Positions 9,659 through 18,271 of a DNA stretch of 64,000 nt are shown piece by piece. The position numbers were made by a program, and so were the translations under genes. The notes beneath the pieces are model-generated. The model was not told where the DNA came from. It ran no database searches and was given only the letters and a program-made list of their open reading frames with translations. Positions within the stretch are counted from its first letter, which is position 1. Each line of letters starts with the position of its first letter. The stretch is from Mesorhizobium hawassense (GTDB lineage Bacteria > Pseudomonadota > Alphaproteobacteria > Rhizobiales > Rhizobiaceae), in the NCBI RefSeq assembly GCF_003289945.1, contig NZ_QMBP01000001.1, positions 124,001 through 188,000 on the forward strand, in the 5' to 3' direction.

Positions 9659-10255
9659 ATGGGGAGCGTTCGCACTGACTGTCCTATCACCGCAATCGTC
9701 TACTCGAACGGTTCGGAATTCGAGGCATTCCTGCAGGAAATCACCGCCTCTATGGCTGAACGAGGCATGCGACTGGCTGGCCTCATCCAGCGAAGCGAAT
9801 CGAAACCGGACCGCGTGAAATGCGACATGCATCTGCGGGATCTCGCGACAGGCATGCTCCACAGCATATCCGACGATCGAGGCCCCCATGCCCGTGGCTG
9901 TGTTTTGAATACCGATCGACTGCTCCGCGCCTGCGAAGCTGCGGAAGCGGAGTTGTCCCGCCAGACCGATCTCCTGGTTCTGTGCAAGTTCGGTAAGACG
10001 GAGGCCGAAGGAGCTGGCTTCAGGGCTCTGATTGCCAAGGCGTTCGAACTTTCCGTACCAGTGCTGATTGGCGTACCTTTGATCAATCTCGCCCCGTTCA
10101 GGGAATTTTCAGCCGACCTCGCTCGAGAAATCGAACTGTCTCAATTGTCGTCCGATCATTTGGCGGCCGTGGAATGTCTGCTCCATGGTAGCGTGAAGGT
10201 GCGCGGCGCCAATCAATCCCAGTATGGGAGAATAGTCGGTGCCGAAGTGGCGTGA
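9659..10255 (+). CDS. DUF2478 family protein
   Basis: 198-residue soluble protein. The layout matches DUF2478, a P-loop-like family often found near molybdenum-enzyme genes: an N-terminal beta strand ITAIVYSNGSEFEAFLQEI, the segment RLAGLIQ, the conserved block CDMHLRDLATG followed by ISDDRGPHARGCVLNTDRL, and the later strands DLLVLCKFGKTEAEGAGFR and SVPVLIGVP. A perfect AGGAGG site lies at 9647-9652, six bases before the ATG. The exact function is unknown; its position after the nitrate reductase operon suggests a link to molybdoenzyme metabolism (inference). Confidence 0.85.
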   Translation: MGSVRTDCPITAIVYSNGSEFEAFLQEITASMAERGMRLAGLIQRSESKPDRVKCDMHLRDLATGMLHSISDDRGPHARGCVLNTDRLLRACEAAEAELSRQTDLLVLCKFGKTEAEGAGFRALIAKAFELSVPVLIGVPLINLAPFREFSADLAREIELSQLSSDHLAAVECLLHGSVKVRGANQSQYGRIVGAEVA

Positions 10256-10400
10256 GATCATTCTGCGCTCCGTCGTAGCCGGTGGAGCTACGTGTGTTTG
10301 GGCAGCCATCGTCGATTGGACGGGAGGCTCATCGGTTCTGATTTCCTTTGGAGCGATCTTGATAGCGTTCGGCGTCGTCGGTGATTTCAGCCAGAACTGA
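10239..10400 (+). CDS. Small membrane protein, 53 aa, overlapping the DUF2478 gene
   Basis: A GTG-started frame of 53 residues. Its start lies 17 bases inside the end of the DUF2478 gene and is preceded by GGGAG at 10226-10230, eight bases upstream. The product begins with a basic stretch (VPKWREIILRS) followed by two short hydrophobic stretches (VVAGGATCVWAAIVDW and SVLISFGAILIAFGVVGDF), consistent with a two-helix membrane hairpin. The overlap plus ribosome site suggests translational coupling. No family is recognised. Confidence 0.5.
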   Translation: MPKWREIILRSVVAGGATCVWAAIVDWTGGSSVLISFGAILIAFGVVGDFSQN

Positions 10401-11125
10401 TGGGGCAATCAGTCAACGATAGCCGCGCCAGATTCCCTCTGCCCGGCGCCGGCGGCCGGCCCGCCGCGCAGCGCCACGTGGATCGCCGGGATAACCAGCA
10501 CCGTCCCGTGATGCATGGGGGGATGACAGCAGGTCCGCAATTTGGGGGCCCTCCGGACCGATATTCATGCCATCGTCCGGGCCTCCATGAGAGTTGGTCT
10601 TGCGCCGAAAAAATGCAGGCGGCGATTTTGGCTGCCGTATGAATTGCCTTCGTGTCCACATCCGGCTCCTTCTCGACTGGGAATCTCCATCTCCGATCCG
10701 GCAGACGGGATCTGCGCCCACATCCCTGATCAAGCAAAGTGCTTTCGAATGGCGCGAGCGCCGTGGCGTGGAAGGGTGTGCGTAAAGGCGTGTATTGCTT
10801 AGCGCCTCATCTCGGCCGAAGAGTTCAGTTTTGGTGCTGGCCGGAAGCGACTCTTCCCGCCCTCCTCGCTGCTGAATGCGGCCTCCGACCGATCCCTAAT
10901 GGGATGTCGGCTTGGCTAGGATACGAGACACGGTCTCCTTGCTGACTAGGCCTCCCACGCCACGGATGCATCTACCCTAGACCTTCGCATCGCATGACAG
11001 ATGCTTCCGTTCGATAGTCCGCGCATGCAGCCCCGGTGCATTGTCTGGAACGAAGACAGCTGATGCGCCGGGCCCTTGGCTCGATCAGACAAATCAACCC
11101 TGAAACACGAACGAGGAGGTTCGTT
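10401..11125 (+). other. Intergenic region before the NmrA-like gene
   Basis: About 725 bases without a convincing gene. Frames of 60-115 codons exist on both strands, but they are Arg/Pro-rich, lack ribosome sites and resemble no family. The only clear structure is the repeated promoter-like element at 10977-11050. Confidence 0.5.
10977..11050 (+). promoter_or_regulatory. Copy 1 of a repeated promoter-like element
   Basis: Inverted repeat GCATC (10987-10991), 8 bases, GATGC (11000-11004), then a TTCGAT box at 11010-11015 where other copies have TAGAAT. An upstream ATGCATC and the downstream stretch CCCCGGTGCATTGTC also match other copies in part. The spacing from the GCAT to the -10-like box is identical in the four full copies (14843, 34344 minus, 36360 and this one). 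It lies 111 bases upstream of the NmrA-like start. Reading it as an activator-dependent promoter is inference. Confidence 0.5.
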
Positions 11126-11884
11126 ATGAAGATCGTTGTCATTGGTGGCACCGGACTGATCGGCTCGAAGACCGTCGAAAGGCTGCGCAGGAAAGGCCAC
11201 GACGTATTCGCCGCGTCACCCAATGGCGGCGTCAACACGATCACCGGTGAAGGCCTCGCCGAAGTGCTCGAGGGAGCGCAGGTCGTCATCGACTTGGCGA
11301 ACTCACCCTCCTTCGAGGACAAGGCGGTGCTGGAGTTCTTCGAGACTTCCGGCCGAAACTTGCTCGCGGCAGAGAAGGCAGCTGGCGTGAAGCACCACAT
11401 CGCCCTTTCGATCGTGGGGGCCGAGCGTCTGCCTGACAGCGGCTATATGCGCGCCAAGATGGCCCAGGAAAAGCTCATCCGAGGTTCCGGCATCCCGTAC
11501 ACCATCGTCCACTCGACGCAGTTCTTCGAGTTTCTGGGCGGTATCGCCCAGTCAGGAACGGTCGGGGACACCACCACTGTTCCGAGCGCCTATTTTCAGC
11601 CAATCGCGTCTGACGACGTCGCGGACATCATGACCGATGTCGCGCTCTCGCCGCCGGTCAACGGCGTCGTTGAGATCGGAGGCCCGGAGCCGGTCCGCAT
11701 GAGCGATCTGGTCGCACGGTTCCTGAAGGCAACGAACGATCCGCGCAGAGTAACCGCGGACCCCCACGCGCGGTATTTCGGCACACAGTTGGACGACCGC
11801 TCGCTCGTGCCACGCAACCATCCGCGGCTCGGTACGGTTCGCTTCGAAGAGTGGTTCAGCCACTCTCGTCCCAGCGGGCACTGA
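11126..11884 (+). CDS. NmrA-like NAD(P)-binding protein (atypical SDR)
   Basis: 252-residue Rossmann-fold protein. It begins MKIVVIGGTGLIGSKTVERL, a classic GGTGxxG dinucleotide site, and continues with the atypical-SDR pattern: QVVIDLAN, AGVKHHIALSIVGAERLPDSGYMRAKMAQEKLI, IPYTIVHSTQFFEF, VADIMTDVAL. YMRAK resembles the SDR YxxxK pair. It probably senses or uses NAD(P)H; the substrate is unknown. GAGGAGG at 11113-11119 fixes the start at 11126. A degraded copy of its 5' end, ribosome site included, is at 42499-42640. A hairpin follows the stop. Confidence 0.88.
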   Translation: MKIVVIGGTGLIGSKTVERLRRKGHDVFAASPNGGVNTITGEGLAEVLEGAQVVIDLANSPSFEDKAVLEFFETSGRNLLAAEKAAGVKHHIALSIVGAERLPDSGYMRAKMAQEKLIRGSGIPYTIVHSTQFFEFLGGIAQSGTVGDTTTVPSAYFQPIASDDVADIMTDVALSPPVNGVVEIGGPEPVRMSDLVARFLKATNDPRRVTADPHARYFGTQLDDRSLVPRNHPRLGTVRFEEWFSHSRPSGH

Positions 11885-11886
11885 CA

Positions 11887-11909
11887 TGGCCTGCGCGCCG
11901 CGCGGGCCA
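11887..11909 (+). terminator. Hairpin after the NmrA-like gene
   Basis: TGGCCtGCGC pairs with GCGCgGGCCA across a three-base loop (ten pairs, one T-G wobble), starting two bases after the stop codon. There is no T-run, so it may be a factor-assisted terminator or an mRNA-end stabiliser. Confidence 0.45.
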
Positions 11910-11998
11910 GGATCGAACGGGAGTGAACGGAAGCCTAAGACGAACCGCTTTCTGTTCAGGTGCGCAGGGTCGGCGGGCGAGAAGTGTAGGAAAATGAA

Positions 11999-13222
11999 AT
12001 GGTATACCATGTAAAAGAACAAGCTGACGGCAACGGTTACTATGGTTTCTACGTATACAATGACGAGAAATACGTAGCTGGTCCGTGGCTCGAAGATTGG
12101 GAGGCTGAACATTACATCGAGACGCTGACTATGGGCCGCTATATGGGAATGGCTGACAAAACAGCCGTCATGCGAGGCCGCAGAAGCGACGGCAAACTCG
12201 TTTTGCGCGATGAGCGCAAGCATCAATCCGGTGATACCGGCGACGCCGAACACGATGCGGATCATCGCGCATCGCGCCGAGACGTCTTGTTCGGCGCCTT
12301 CACCGCCGTTGCCGTGGCCGGTCTCGTCCGAGCCGCACCCGCTCAGGCAAAGCACCAAAACCTTCCAAGCAAAGGAGCCGCAGGCATGGGCATGATCACG
12401 ACCAGCGACGGTACGCAAATTTACTATAAGGATTGGGGCTCCAGGGGCGCTCAGCCGATCGTATTCCACCACGGGTGGCCTCTGAGCGCCGACGATTGGG
12501 ATGCGCAGATGCTCTATCTTCTCGACAAGGGCTACCGTGTCATCGCCCATGACCGGCGCGGCCACGGCCGCTCCGCGCAGGTGAGCGAAGGCCACGACAT
12601 GGATCACTACGCCGCCGATGCCGACGCCGTGGTCAAGCATCTCGACTTGAGCGAGGCGGTCCACATCGGTCACTCCACCGGCGGCGGCGAAGCTACCCAC
12701 TATGTCGCGCGGCATGGTCAGCGTCAGGGCCGCGTCGCGAAACTCGTGCTTATCAGCGCCGTGCCTCCGATCGTGGTGAAGACGCCCGCCAATCCAGGCG
12801 GCCTGCCGATCGAAGTCTTTGACGGCTTGCGCGAGGCGCTCGCCGGCAATCGGGCGGACTTCTATCTCGATTTCGCAAGCGGTCCTTTTTACGGGTTCAA
12901 TAGGCCGGGCGCGAAGCCAATTCCTGGTGTCATCCAGAACTGGTGGCGGCAGGCGATGATGGGCAGCGCCAAGGCGCAGTATGACGGCATCAAGGCTTTT
13001 TCGGAGACCGACTTCACCGAGGATCTCAAGGCAATCGACGTGCCGACGCTCGTGATGCACGGCGATGATGACCAGATCGTTCCGATCGGAGACTCGGCAC
13101 TGTTGTCCGCAAAACTCCTGAAGAGCGGGGCACTCAAGGTCTACGAGAAATTCCCGCACGGGATGTGCACGACCCACGCCGACACAGTGAATCCCGACCT
13201 GCTCGCCTTCATCAGGTCATAG
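11999..13222 (+). CDS. Chloroperoxidase-type alpha/beta hydrolase with N-terminal extension and Tat-like signal
   Basis: 407 residues in three parts. Residues 1-75 form an aromatic-rich, charged module ([19 protein letters not shown]) that I do not recognise. Around residue 96, [19 protein letters not shown]...APAQA has the twin-arginine motif, hydrophobic core and AxA site of a Tat export signal. From about residue 130 ([18 protein letters not shown]) comes a complete cofactor-free haloperoxidase/esterase with [12 protein letters not shown], the nucleophile Ser226 in GHSTGG, Asp in HGDDDQIVP and His in FPHG. The ATG at 11999 follows AGG by eight bases. A second start at 12386 has AAGGAG at 12372-12377 and would give the bare cytoplasmic enzyme, so two products are possible. 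The biological substrate is unknown. Confidence 0.85.
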   Translation: MVYHVKEQADGNGYYGFYVYNDEKYVAGPWLEDWEAEHYIETLTMGRYMGMADKTAVMRGRRSDGKLVLRDERKHQSGDTGDAEHDADHRASRRDVLFGAFTAVAVAGLVRAAPAQAKHQNLPSKGAAGMGMITTSDGTQIYYKDWGSRGAQPIVFHHGWPLSADDWDAQMLYLLDKGYRVIAHDRRGHGRSAQVSEGHDMDHYAADADAVVKHLDLSEAVHIGHSTGGGEATHYVARHGQRQGRVAKLVLISAVPPIVVKTPANPGGLPIEVFDGLREALAGNRADFYLDFASGPFYGFNRPGAKPIPGVIQNWWRQAMMGSAKAQYDGIKAFSETDFTEDLKAIDVPTLVMHGDDDQIVPIGDSALLSAKLLKSGALKVYEKFPHGMCTTHADTVNPDLLAFIRS

Positions 13223-13253
13223 GCTCGCGACCGCGTCCCCTCGGCGAGAGCCT

Positions 13254-13286
13254 GATCGCCGGCCGCCCCTCCCACGGCCGGCGATC
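13254..13286 (+). terminator. Strong 12-bp hairpin between hydrolase and cupin genes
   Basis: GATCGCCGGCCG pairs perfectly with CGGCCGGCGATC around a nine-base loop, 32 bases after the hydrolase stop. A C-run rather than a T-run follows. Position and stability fit a terminator or transcript-end stabiliser separating the hydrolase from the cupin gene. Confidence 0.6.
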
Positions 13287-13313
13287 CCCCCATCACAACT
13301 AGGAGCCAAGACA

Positions 13314-13724
13314 ATGATCAGGACTACACTCTTCATCGCTGCCGCCGCAGCCATCTACGCAACCGGCGCTCTGGCCGACGATTCGCAAGGCCCAAAGGTC
13401 ACGCTGGTCTACGATCAGCAGCTGCCCAACGTGCCGGGCAAGAGCATCAAGGGCGTGCTCGTCGAATATGGACCTGGCGGAAGCTCTGAGGCGCATACGC
13501 ACGCAAAATCGGCTTTCATCTATGCCACGGTGCTCGAGGGAGCAATCAATACCCAGGTCAACCACGGTCCGGTGAAGACATATCGCGCCGGCGAAAACTT
13601 TTCTGAGTTTCCGGGTGATCACCACACCTTCGAGGAGAATGCGAGCAAGACGGAACCGGCGCGCATGCTTGCCGTATTCGTCGTCGATACAAACGACACC
13701 AATCTGACCACACCCGAAAAGTGA
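13314..13724 (+). CDS. Secreted cupin-domain protein
   Basis: 136 residues with a clear signal peptide (MIRTTLFIAAAAAIYATGALA, cleavage about residue 21), hence periplasmic. The rest is a single small cupin barrel: PGGSSEAHTHAKSAFIYATVLEG is cupin motif 1 with the HxH metal pair, and FSEFPGDHHTFEENAS is motif 2 with a further His. It probably binds one metal ion; the reaction is unknown. AGGAG precedes the start. A hairpin separates it from the hydrolase upstream, and the CBS gene follows 37 bases later, so cupin and CBS genes may be cotranscribed. Confidence 0.85.
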   Translation: MIRTTLFIAAAAAIYATGALADDSQGPKVTLVYDQQLPNVPGKSIKGVLVEYGPGGSSEAHTHAKSAFIYATVLEGAINTQVNHGPVKTYRAGENFSEFPGDHHTFEENASKTEPARMLAVFVVDTNDTNLTTPEK

Positions 13725-13761
13725 GGTCGACACCAGTAAGGTGATCTTTCGGAGGACTTTG

Positions 13762-14199
13762 ATGCAAATCGAACAACTCAACGCGATGACGAAGGCTCGC
13801 CTGATGGTGATCGACGCCAGCGCGGCGGTGCAAGCCGCCGCGCATTCGCTTTCGAAGCCGGGTATTGGCCTTGTAATAGTATGCGACGACGATGGAGCCG
13901 CGGCAGGCGTCCTAAGCAAATCCGACCTCATCCGACACCTCACCAGCCCGAGATTGCCGGCGCCGCCGGCCTCCGCCCTCATGACCAGCCCAATCGTGTC
14001 ATGCGGTCCGCAGGATGATCTCCACGCCGTCTACCAGACCATGGCTTCGCGAAGTCTGCAAAATCTCCCCGTGCTCGACGTCGGCGCAAAGCCTATCGGC
14101 ATATTGGACATACGCGATGCGATGAGAGCTCTTTTCCGAGAAGAAGAGATCGAGGAGCAGATGCTCTTCAACTACGTCACCGGTGTCGGATATCGCTAG
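13762..14199 (+). CDS. CBS-pair domain protein
   Basis: 145-residue cytoplasmic protein made of two CBS motifs (about residues 7-62 and 74-130). The second contains QNLPVLDVGAKPIGILDIRDAMRALF, the usual end of a CBS repeat; a short acidic tail (EEEIEEQMLFNYVTGVGYR) follows. CBS pairs bind adenosine nucleotides and regulate partners; stand-alone versions are often stress or redox induced. The ATG at 13762 has GGAGGA at 13751-13756; a GTG at 13741 is less likely. Partner unknown. Confidence 0.88.
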   Translation: MQIEQLNAMTKARLMVIDASAAVQAAAHSLSKPGIGLVIVCDDDGAAAGVLSKSDLIRHLTSPRLPAPPASALMTSPIVSCGPQDDLHAVYQTMASRSLQNLPVLDVGAKPIGILDIRDAMRALFREEEIEEQMLFNYVTGVGYR

Positions 14200-14236
14200 G
14201 TAATCCCTGTGACGGGAATGTACGGGTTTAAGATCA

Positions 14237-14259
14237 GGCCAGAGCAAGGTCCTCTGGCC
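14237..14259 (+). terminator. Hairpin after the CBS gene
   Basis: GGCCAGAG pairs perfectly with CTCTGGCC across a seven-base loop, and flanking GATC sequences extend the stem past one mismatch. It lies 38 bases after the CBS stop. No T-run follows. Confidence 0.55.
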
Positions 14260-14929
14260 CGATCGGCGTTAGCGCGGCATCCCCTGAGACGAGCCCTTGG
14301 CTTGCACGGCTTTGACGGTCCGCCGCGCGGTACGGCTGGAAGGCGCGCGCGTGGACATCGAAGCACATGGCCCGCAGCAGCATCACAAATATATAGTTGT
14401 TGTTGCTATCAGGCGCGGTTAACTCCAGTAAGATTGTTGTTATAATCCTAATATTCAGTTTTATGTATTAAACAATGGCGAAATATAGATTCGCTTGCGG
14501 ATCATGTACATTAGAATAGATGCTTTTTGCTCAAGGTTCCTCAAAGTATTTTGCGAGCCGTGTCAACCGGACGAGACAGGGATGACGAATGCAGGGGTTT
14601 TTCCGGTTTCTCTCTGCAGCCAACGAATAGGCAGGCGAGCGTCTTACCTGTCCGGCTCCCCAATTCCAGCGTGAGTGTCGCCCATTTCATGTGACCACGA
14701 GAGGGCGCTGCTTGCGCGCTGTTTTTGCGAGATCACCTGAGACTGGTAGCTACGCAGCCTTCGAACCGTCATGACGGGCCGCATGCACCCGCAGCTGAAT
14801 TTGATTTGTCGCCTCGATTTCCAGGCTCGTGGGAGAATGCATCCTGCACCTTTGCATGGGGCCACAGATACTCCCGTAGAATAGGTTCGCACGGCGGGTC
14901 GCGGCATTCTGCGCGTTAGGAGGAACGAC
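14260..14929 (+). other. Intergenic region with an AT-rich island
   Basis: About 670 bases without a credible gene. The stretch 14385-14560 is much richer in A/T than its neighbours (for example ATAATCCTAATATTCAG and GTATTAAACAATGG) and carries no open frame; it may be a promoter region, a binding site for a nucleoid protein, or transferred debris. The repeated element copy at 14843-14916 is at the right-hand end. Confidence 0.5.
14843..14916 (+). promoter_or_regulatory. Copy 2 of the repeated promoter-like element
   Basis: CACCTTTGCAT, then ACAGATACTCCCG, then TAGAAT at 14877-14882 and AGGTTCGC. The distance from TTGCAT to TAGAAT is 19 bases, as in the other full copies. The box lies 48 bases before the start of the EmrA-like gene, the closest promoter-to-gene spacing of the set, which best supports the promoter reading. 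Confidence 0.55.
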
Positions 14930-16210
14930 ATGTCCGAGATGCCCGCAACCACGAGATTCGGCAACGCAACCGAGGCGGCCGTGACTCAGCAGCAGCCGGC
15001 AGCCCTCATCGGGCAACCGGAGCAGCCTTCGGCGGAACAGCAAGGCCCCTTGTCGCTTCGCGCGGCCGGTGCTCCCGATGGCATCACTTCGCCGGTGTCC
15101 AAGCGGCGCTTCAAGCGCATGGCTCTCGCGTCCGCGGTTCTGGCCAGCATTATTGCGGGCGGTTATTGGGGGCATGGTTACTGGACCACGGGCCAGTACC
15201 TTGAGTCGACCGACGACGCCTATTTGAAGGCCGACTACACGACTGTGGCGCCGAAGATTTCAGGCTACATCGCCGCCGTGCTGGTGCATGACAACCAGGC
15301 GGTCGAGACGGGGCAGGTTCTCGCCCGCATCGACGACCGCGATTTCCGTGCCGCACTTGCGCAGGCGGATGCCGACGTCAAGGCCGCCGAGGCGGCCGTC
15401 CGTAATCTCGACGCACAGATTGCGCTCCAGCATTCGCTGATCGAGCAGGCAAAGGCGACGGTCGCCGCAACACAAGCCTCGCTGACGTTCGCCAGCGCCG
15501 ACGCCGACCGCTATACGACGCTGGCCAAGAGCGGCACCGGCACTGCCCAGAAGGCTGAAGCAAGCCGCGCCCAAGCCGACCAGCTCGTCGCCGGGCTGCA
15601 GCGCGACGAGGCTTCCGTGGCTGCCGCGCAGGCCAAGATCAACGTGCTCGTCACCGAGCGCGACAGTGCCGTGGCCCAGAAGGATCGGGCCCAGGCAGCC
15701 GCCGGACAGGCCCGGCTGAACCTCTCCTACGCTACGATCACGGCGCCGGTCGACGGCACCGTCGGCGCGCGCACGCTCAGGGTCGGACAGTTTGTGGGAT
15801 CGGGCATGCAACTGATGGCTGTCGTGCCGATGGACGCCATCTACGTCGTCGCCAACTTCAAGGAAACGCAGCTCGCTCATGTGCGCGACGGTCAGCCCGT
15901 GAGTCTCGTCGTCGACGGCTTCCCGGGCGTCGAGCTGAAAGGGCACGTAGACAGCCTGTCGCCGGCGAGCGGTTTGGAGTTCGCGCTGCTGCCGCCCGAC
16001 AACGCTACCGGCAACTTCACCAAGATCGTGCAGCGTATCCCGGTGAGGATCGCCATCGACAATCACGAGCTCGGCGGGCTGCTCAGGCCCGGCATGTCCG
16101 TCGAGCCGACCATCGACACCAAGGCGACTGTGCTGGCCGAAGCAGGCAAGTCCGCCCAGGCCGACACATTCGTCGGGAACACGGAGGCTGCTGCGGATGG
16201 CGCCAGGTAA
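14930..16210 (+). CDS. HlyD/EmrA-family membrane fusion protein
   Basis: Periplasmic adaptor subunit of a tripartite drug efflux pump, 426 residues. About 65 cytoplasmic residues (Gln/Pro-rich) precede one membrane helix (MALASAVLASIIAGGYWGHGYW). Then come the biotinyl-lipoyl half YLESTDDAYLKADYTTVAPKISGYIAAVLVHDNQAVETGQVLARID, a long alpha hairpin rich in Ala/Gln (about residues 145-260), the second lipoyl half NLSYATITAPVDGTVG and a beta-barrel part (VVPMDAIYVVANFKETQL) typical of EmrA. TTAGGAGG sits just before the start. The EmrB-like transporter follows. Confidence 0.92.
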   Translation: MSEMPATTRFGNATEAAVTQQQPAALIGQPEQPSAEQQGPLSLRAAGAPDGITSPVSKRRFKRMALASAVLASIIAGGYWGHGYWTTGQYLESTDDAYLKADYTTVAPKISGYIAAVLVHDNQAVETGQVLARIDDRDFRAALAQADADVKAAEAAVRNLDAQIALQHSLIEQAKATVAATQASLTFASADADRYTTLAKSGTGTAQKAEASRAQADQLVAGLQRDEASVAAAQAKINVLVTERDSAVAQKDRAQAAAGQARLNLSYATITAPVDGTVGARTLRVGQFVGSGMQLMAVVPMDAIYVVANFKETQLAHVRDGQPVSLVVDGFPGVELKGHVDSLSPASGLEFALLPPDNATGNFTKIVQRIPVRIAIDNHELGGLLRPGMSVEPTIDTKATVLAEAGKSAQADTFVGNTEAAADGAR

Positions 16211-16348
16211 GCGCCGAGCATCCCGATCAAGCCGGGCTTAGCGAAACGCCAATCCGACGGTACGGGCCGACAGCCCTTCTACCGTTTGGGCGATGATCGA
16301 CAAAGGGCTGTCAGGCCCATTCCTCCATGCGCTCGAGGAGCCGCAACC

Positions 16349-17959
16349 ATGACCACCGCCGTGTCGTCGCTCCCAACTTCAGCCGGTGCCCAGAACCACG
16401 CCGGGACAGCCAGTACCGCCAGTTCGCCGCGGATCTGGGTGGCGGTGGTCGGCTCTGTCCTCGGCGCATTCATGGCCGTGCTCAACATCCAGATTGTCAA
16501 CGCTTCGCTCGCCGACATCCAGGGAGCGATTGGGGCCGGCATTGACGATGGCGGCTGGATTTCGACTTCCTACCTCATAGCCGAGATTGTGGTGATCCCA
16601 TTGACAGGCTGGCTGTCCCAGGTCTTCTCGTTACGTTACTATCTGATCACCAACGCGGTGCTGTTCCTGGCCTTCTCGGTTGCCTGCGCCTTCGCCGCCA
16701 ACCTGGGTCAGATGATCGTTCTGAGAGCGGTCCAGGGTTTCACCGGCGGCGTTCTCATCCCGCTCGCATTCACCATCGTCATCACACTGTTGCCGAAAGC
16801 CAAGCAGCCGATCGGTCTGGCGTTGTTCGCCCTGTCGGCCACCTTTGCGCCGGCGATAGGCCCGACCATCGGTGGCTATCTCACCGAGAACTGGGGCTGG
16901 CAATACATCTTCTACGTCAATCTGGTGCCTGGCGCGCTCATGGTTGGCATGCTGTGGTTCTCGCTCGACCGCCAGCCGGTGCGGCTTAGCCTGCTCGGCA
17001 AGGGGGACTGGCCGGGCATCGTCACCATGGCGCTCGGGCTGGCGGCGCTGCAGACCGTGCTGGAGGAGGGCAACAAGGACGACTGGTTCGGCTCACCCTT
17101 TATCGCGCGACTGGCAATCGTCGCAGCCGTGTCGCTGACGCTGTTCGTTTGGATCGAGCTGACATCGAGCCATCCGCTGCTGAACCTCAGGCTGTTGCTC
17201 CGCCGCAACTTCGGCTTCGGCGTCCTCGCCAACTTCCTGCTGGGCATCGCGCTCTACGGCTCAGTCTTCATCGTGCCTGTCTATCTCGCCCGCATTCAAG
17301 GCTACAATGCCGAGCAGATCGGCATGGTGCTCGCCTGGACCGGGTTGCCGCAGCTGGTCCTGATCCCGCTTGTACCTGGCCTCATGCAGCGCTTCGACAT
17401 CCGTCTCGTCATTGCGGTCGGCTTTGCGCTGTTTGCCACCTCCAACTTCATGAACATCCATATGAGCGGAGCATATGCCAGCGACCAGTTGTTTTTGCCG
17501 AACATCGTTCGCGCCATCGGTCAGGCCGTTATATTGGCGCCGCTTTCGGCAATCGCCACATCAGGCATCGAGAGTGAGAATGCCGGCTCGGCCTCGGCAC
17601 TGTTCAACATGACCCGCAACCTCGGCGGCGCCGTTGGCATCGCGCTGCTGCAAACCTTCCTCACCAAGCGCGAGCAGTACCATTCGAACGTGCTGGTACA
17701 ATCGGTGTCGTTGTTTCAAGAGGCAACCCGCATCCGCATTGCGCGGCTCACCGCCTATTTCCTGTCGCATGGTATCAGCGACCAGGCACTCGCCGCACAA
17801 AAAGCGATTGCTGCCATCGCGCTGAAGGTGCGCCAGCAGGCCTACGTCATGGCCTTCAACGACACCTTCTTCCTGCTTGGCGTCAGCTTGACGATTGCGT
17901 TGGCGGCAGTGCTGCTGCTGAAGAAGCCCGGCCCCATCACCGCCAGCGGCGCCCACTGA
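16349..17959 (+). CDS. EmrB/QacA-family (DHA2) multidrug efflux transporter
   Basis: Proton-driven major facilitator pump with about 14 membrane helices, 536 residues. Motifs: GAFMAVLNIQIVNASLADIQGAIGA (DHA2 motif D1 in helix 1), FSLRYYLITNAVLF, RAVQGFTGGVLIPLAF (motif B) and APAIGPTIGGYLTENWGWQYIFYVNLVPG (motif C, marking antiporters). The chosen ATG has GAGGAG at 16335-16340; an in-frame ATG at 16286 is weaker. It would work with the membrane fusion protein encoded 138 bases upstream and an outer-membrane channel not encoded here. Substrates unknown. Confidence 0.93.
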   Translation: MTTAVSSLPTSAGAQNHAGTASTASSPRIWVAVVGSVLGAFMAVLNIQIVNASLADIQGAIGAGIDDGGWISTSYLIAEIVVIPLTGWLSQVFSLRYYLITNAVLFLAFSVACAFAANLGQMIVLRAVQGFTGGVLIPLAFTIVITLLPKAKQPIGLALFALSATFAPAIGPTIGGYLTENWGWQYIFYVNLVPGALMVGMLWFSLDRQPVRLSLLGKGDWPGIVTMALGLAALQTVLEEGNKDDWFGSPFIARLAIVAAVSLTLFVWIELTSSHPLLNLRLLLRRNFGFGVLANFLLGIALYGSVFIVPVYLARIQGYNAEQIGMVLAWTGLPQLVLIPLVPGLMQRFDIRLVIAVGFALFATSNFMNIHMSGAYASDQLFLPNIVRAIGQAVILAPLSAIATSGIESENAGSASALFNMTRNLGGAVGIALLQTFLTKREQYHSNVLVQSVSLFQEATRIRIARLTAYFLSHGISDQALAAQKAIAAIALKVRQQAYVMAFNDTFFLLGVSLTIALAAVLLLKKPGPITASGAH

Positions 17960-18271
17960 GTCGCTCTGTCCAACAAGACCGGACAAAAGGGAGCGGCGGT
18001 CACGTTTTAGATCAAGCCTGCGATTGCCGAGATCCAGTGCGTGAGAATGTTCGCCCGCCGGGCGGCAGCGAAATGGGTGATGTCGCCGAACAGGAATTGG
18101 CTGATTCTTGCCGGTGGACCGGTAGCGCGCAATATTATGGATTTCCATAAGATGCGGCTTTGGCATGGCGGCACTAGGATACGATGTGAATTTCGCCAGC
18201 CAGATATCGAGGACAGGCGCCAACCAAGCGCCGGCGGTCCTCACGCGGTCTTTGTCAGGCAGGAGAAGCCG
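17960..18271 (+). other. Intergenic region before the six-PAS kinase
   Basis: About 310 bases, with no gene seen. The open frame from 18041 continuing into the kinase looks like leader sequence, because it spans the conserved element at 18131-18190 and has no recognisable protein content. Confidence 0.5.
18131..18190 (+). promoter_or_regulatory. Shared upstream element, copy A (six-PAS kinase)
   Basis: Inverted repeat ATGGA-TT-TCCAT at 18137-18148, then 26 bases containing GGCATGGCGGCA, then TAGGAT. The same order and spacing recur at 22413-22472 before the response regulator gene. The repeat would suit a dimeric regulator of the FixJ/LuxR type, with TAGGAT as the -10 box. Function is inferred from conservation alone. 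Confidence 0.5.

Noticed and set aside
10387..10740. Short frames on both strands after the small membrane ORF
   Set aside because: Arg/Pro-rich, no ribosome sites, no recognisable family; treated as non-coding.
14847..14861. Sigma-54 promoter reading of TGCACCTTTGCAT in copy 2
   Set aside because: The GG-N10-GC spacing of -24/-12 promoters is not met, and other copies of the element lack it; TAGAAT at fixed spacing fits better.
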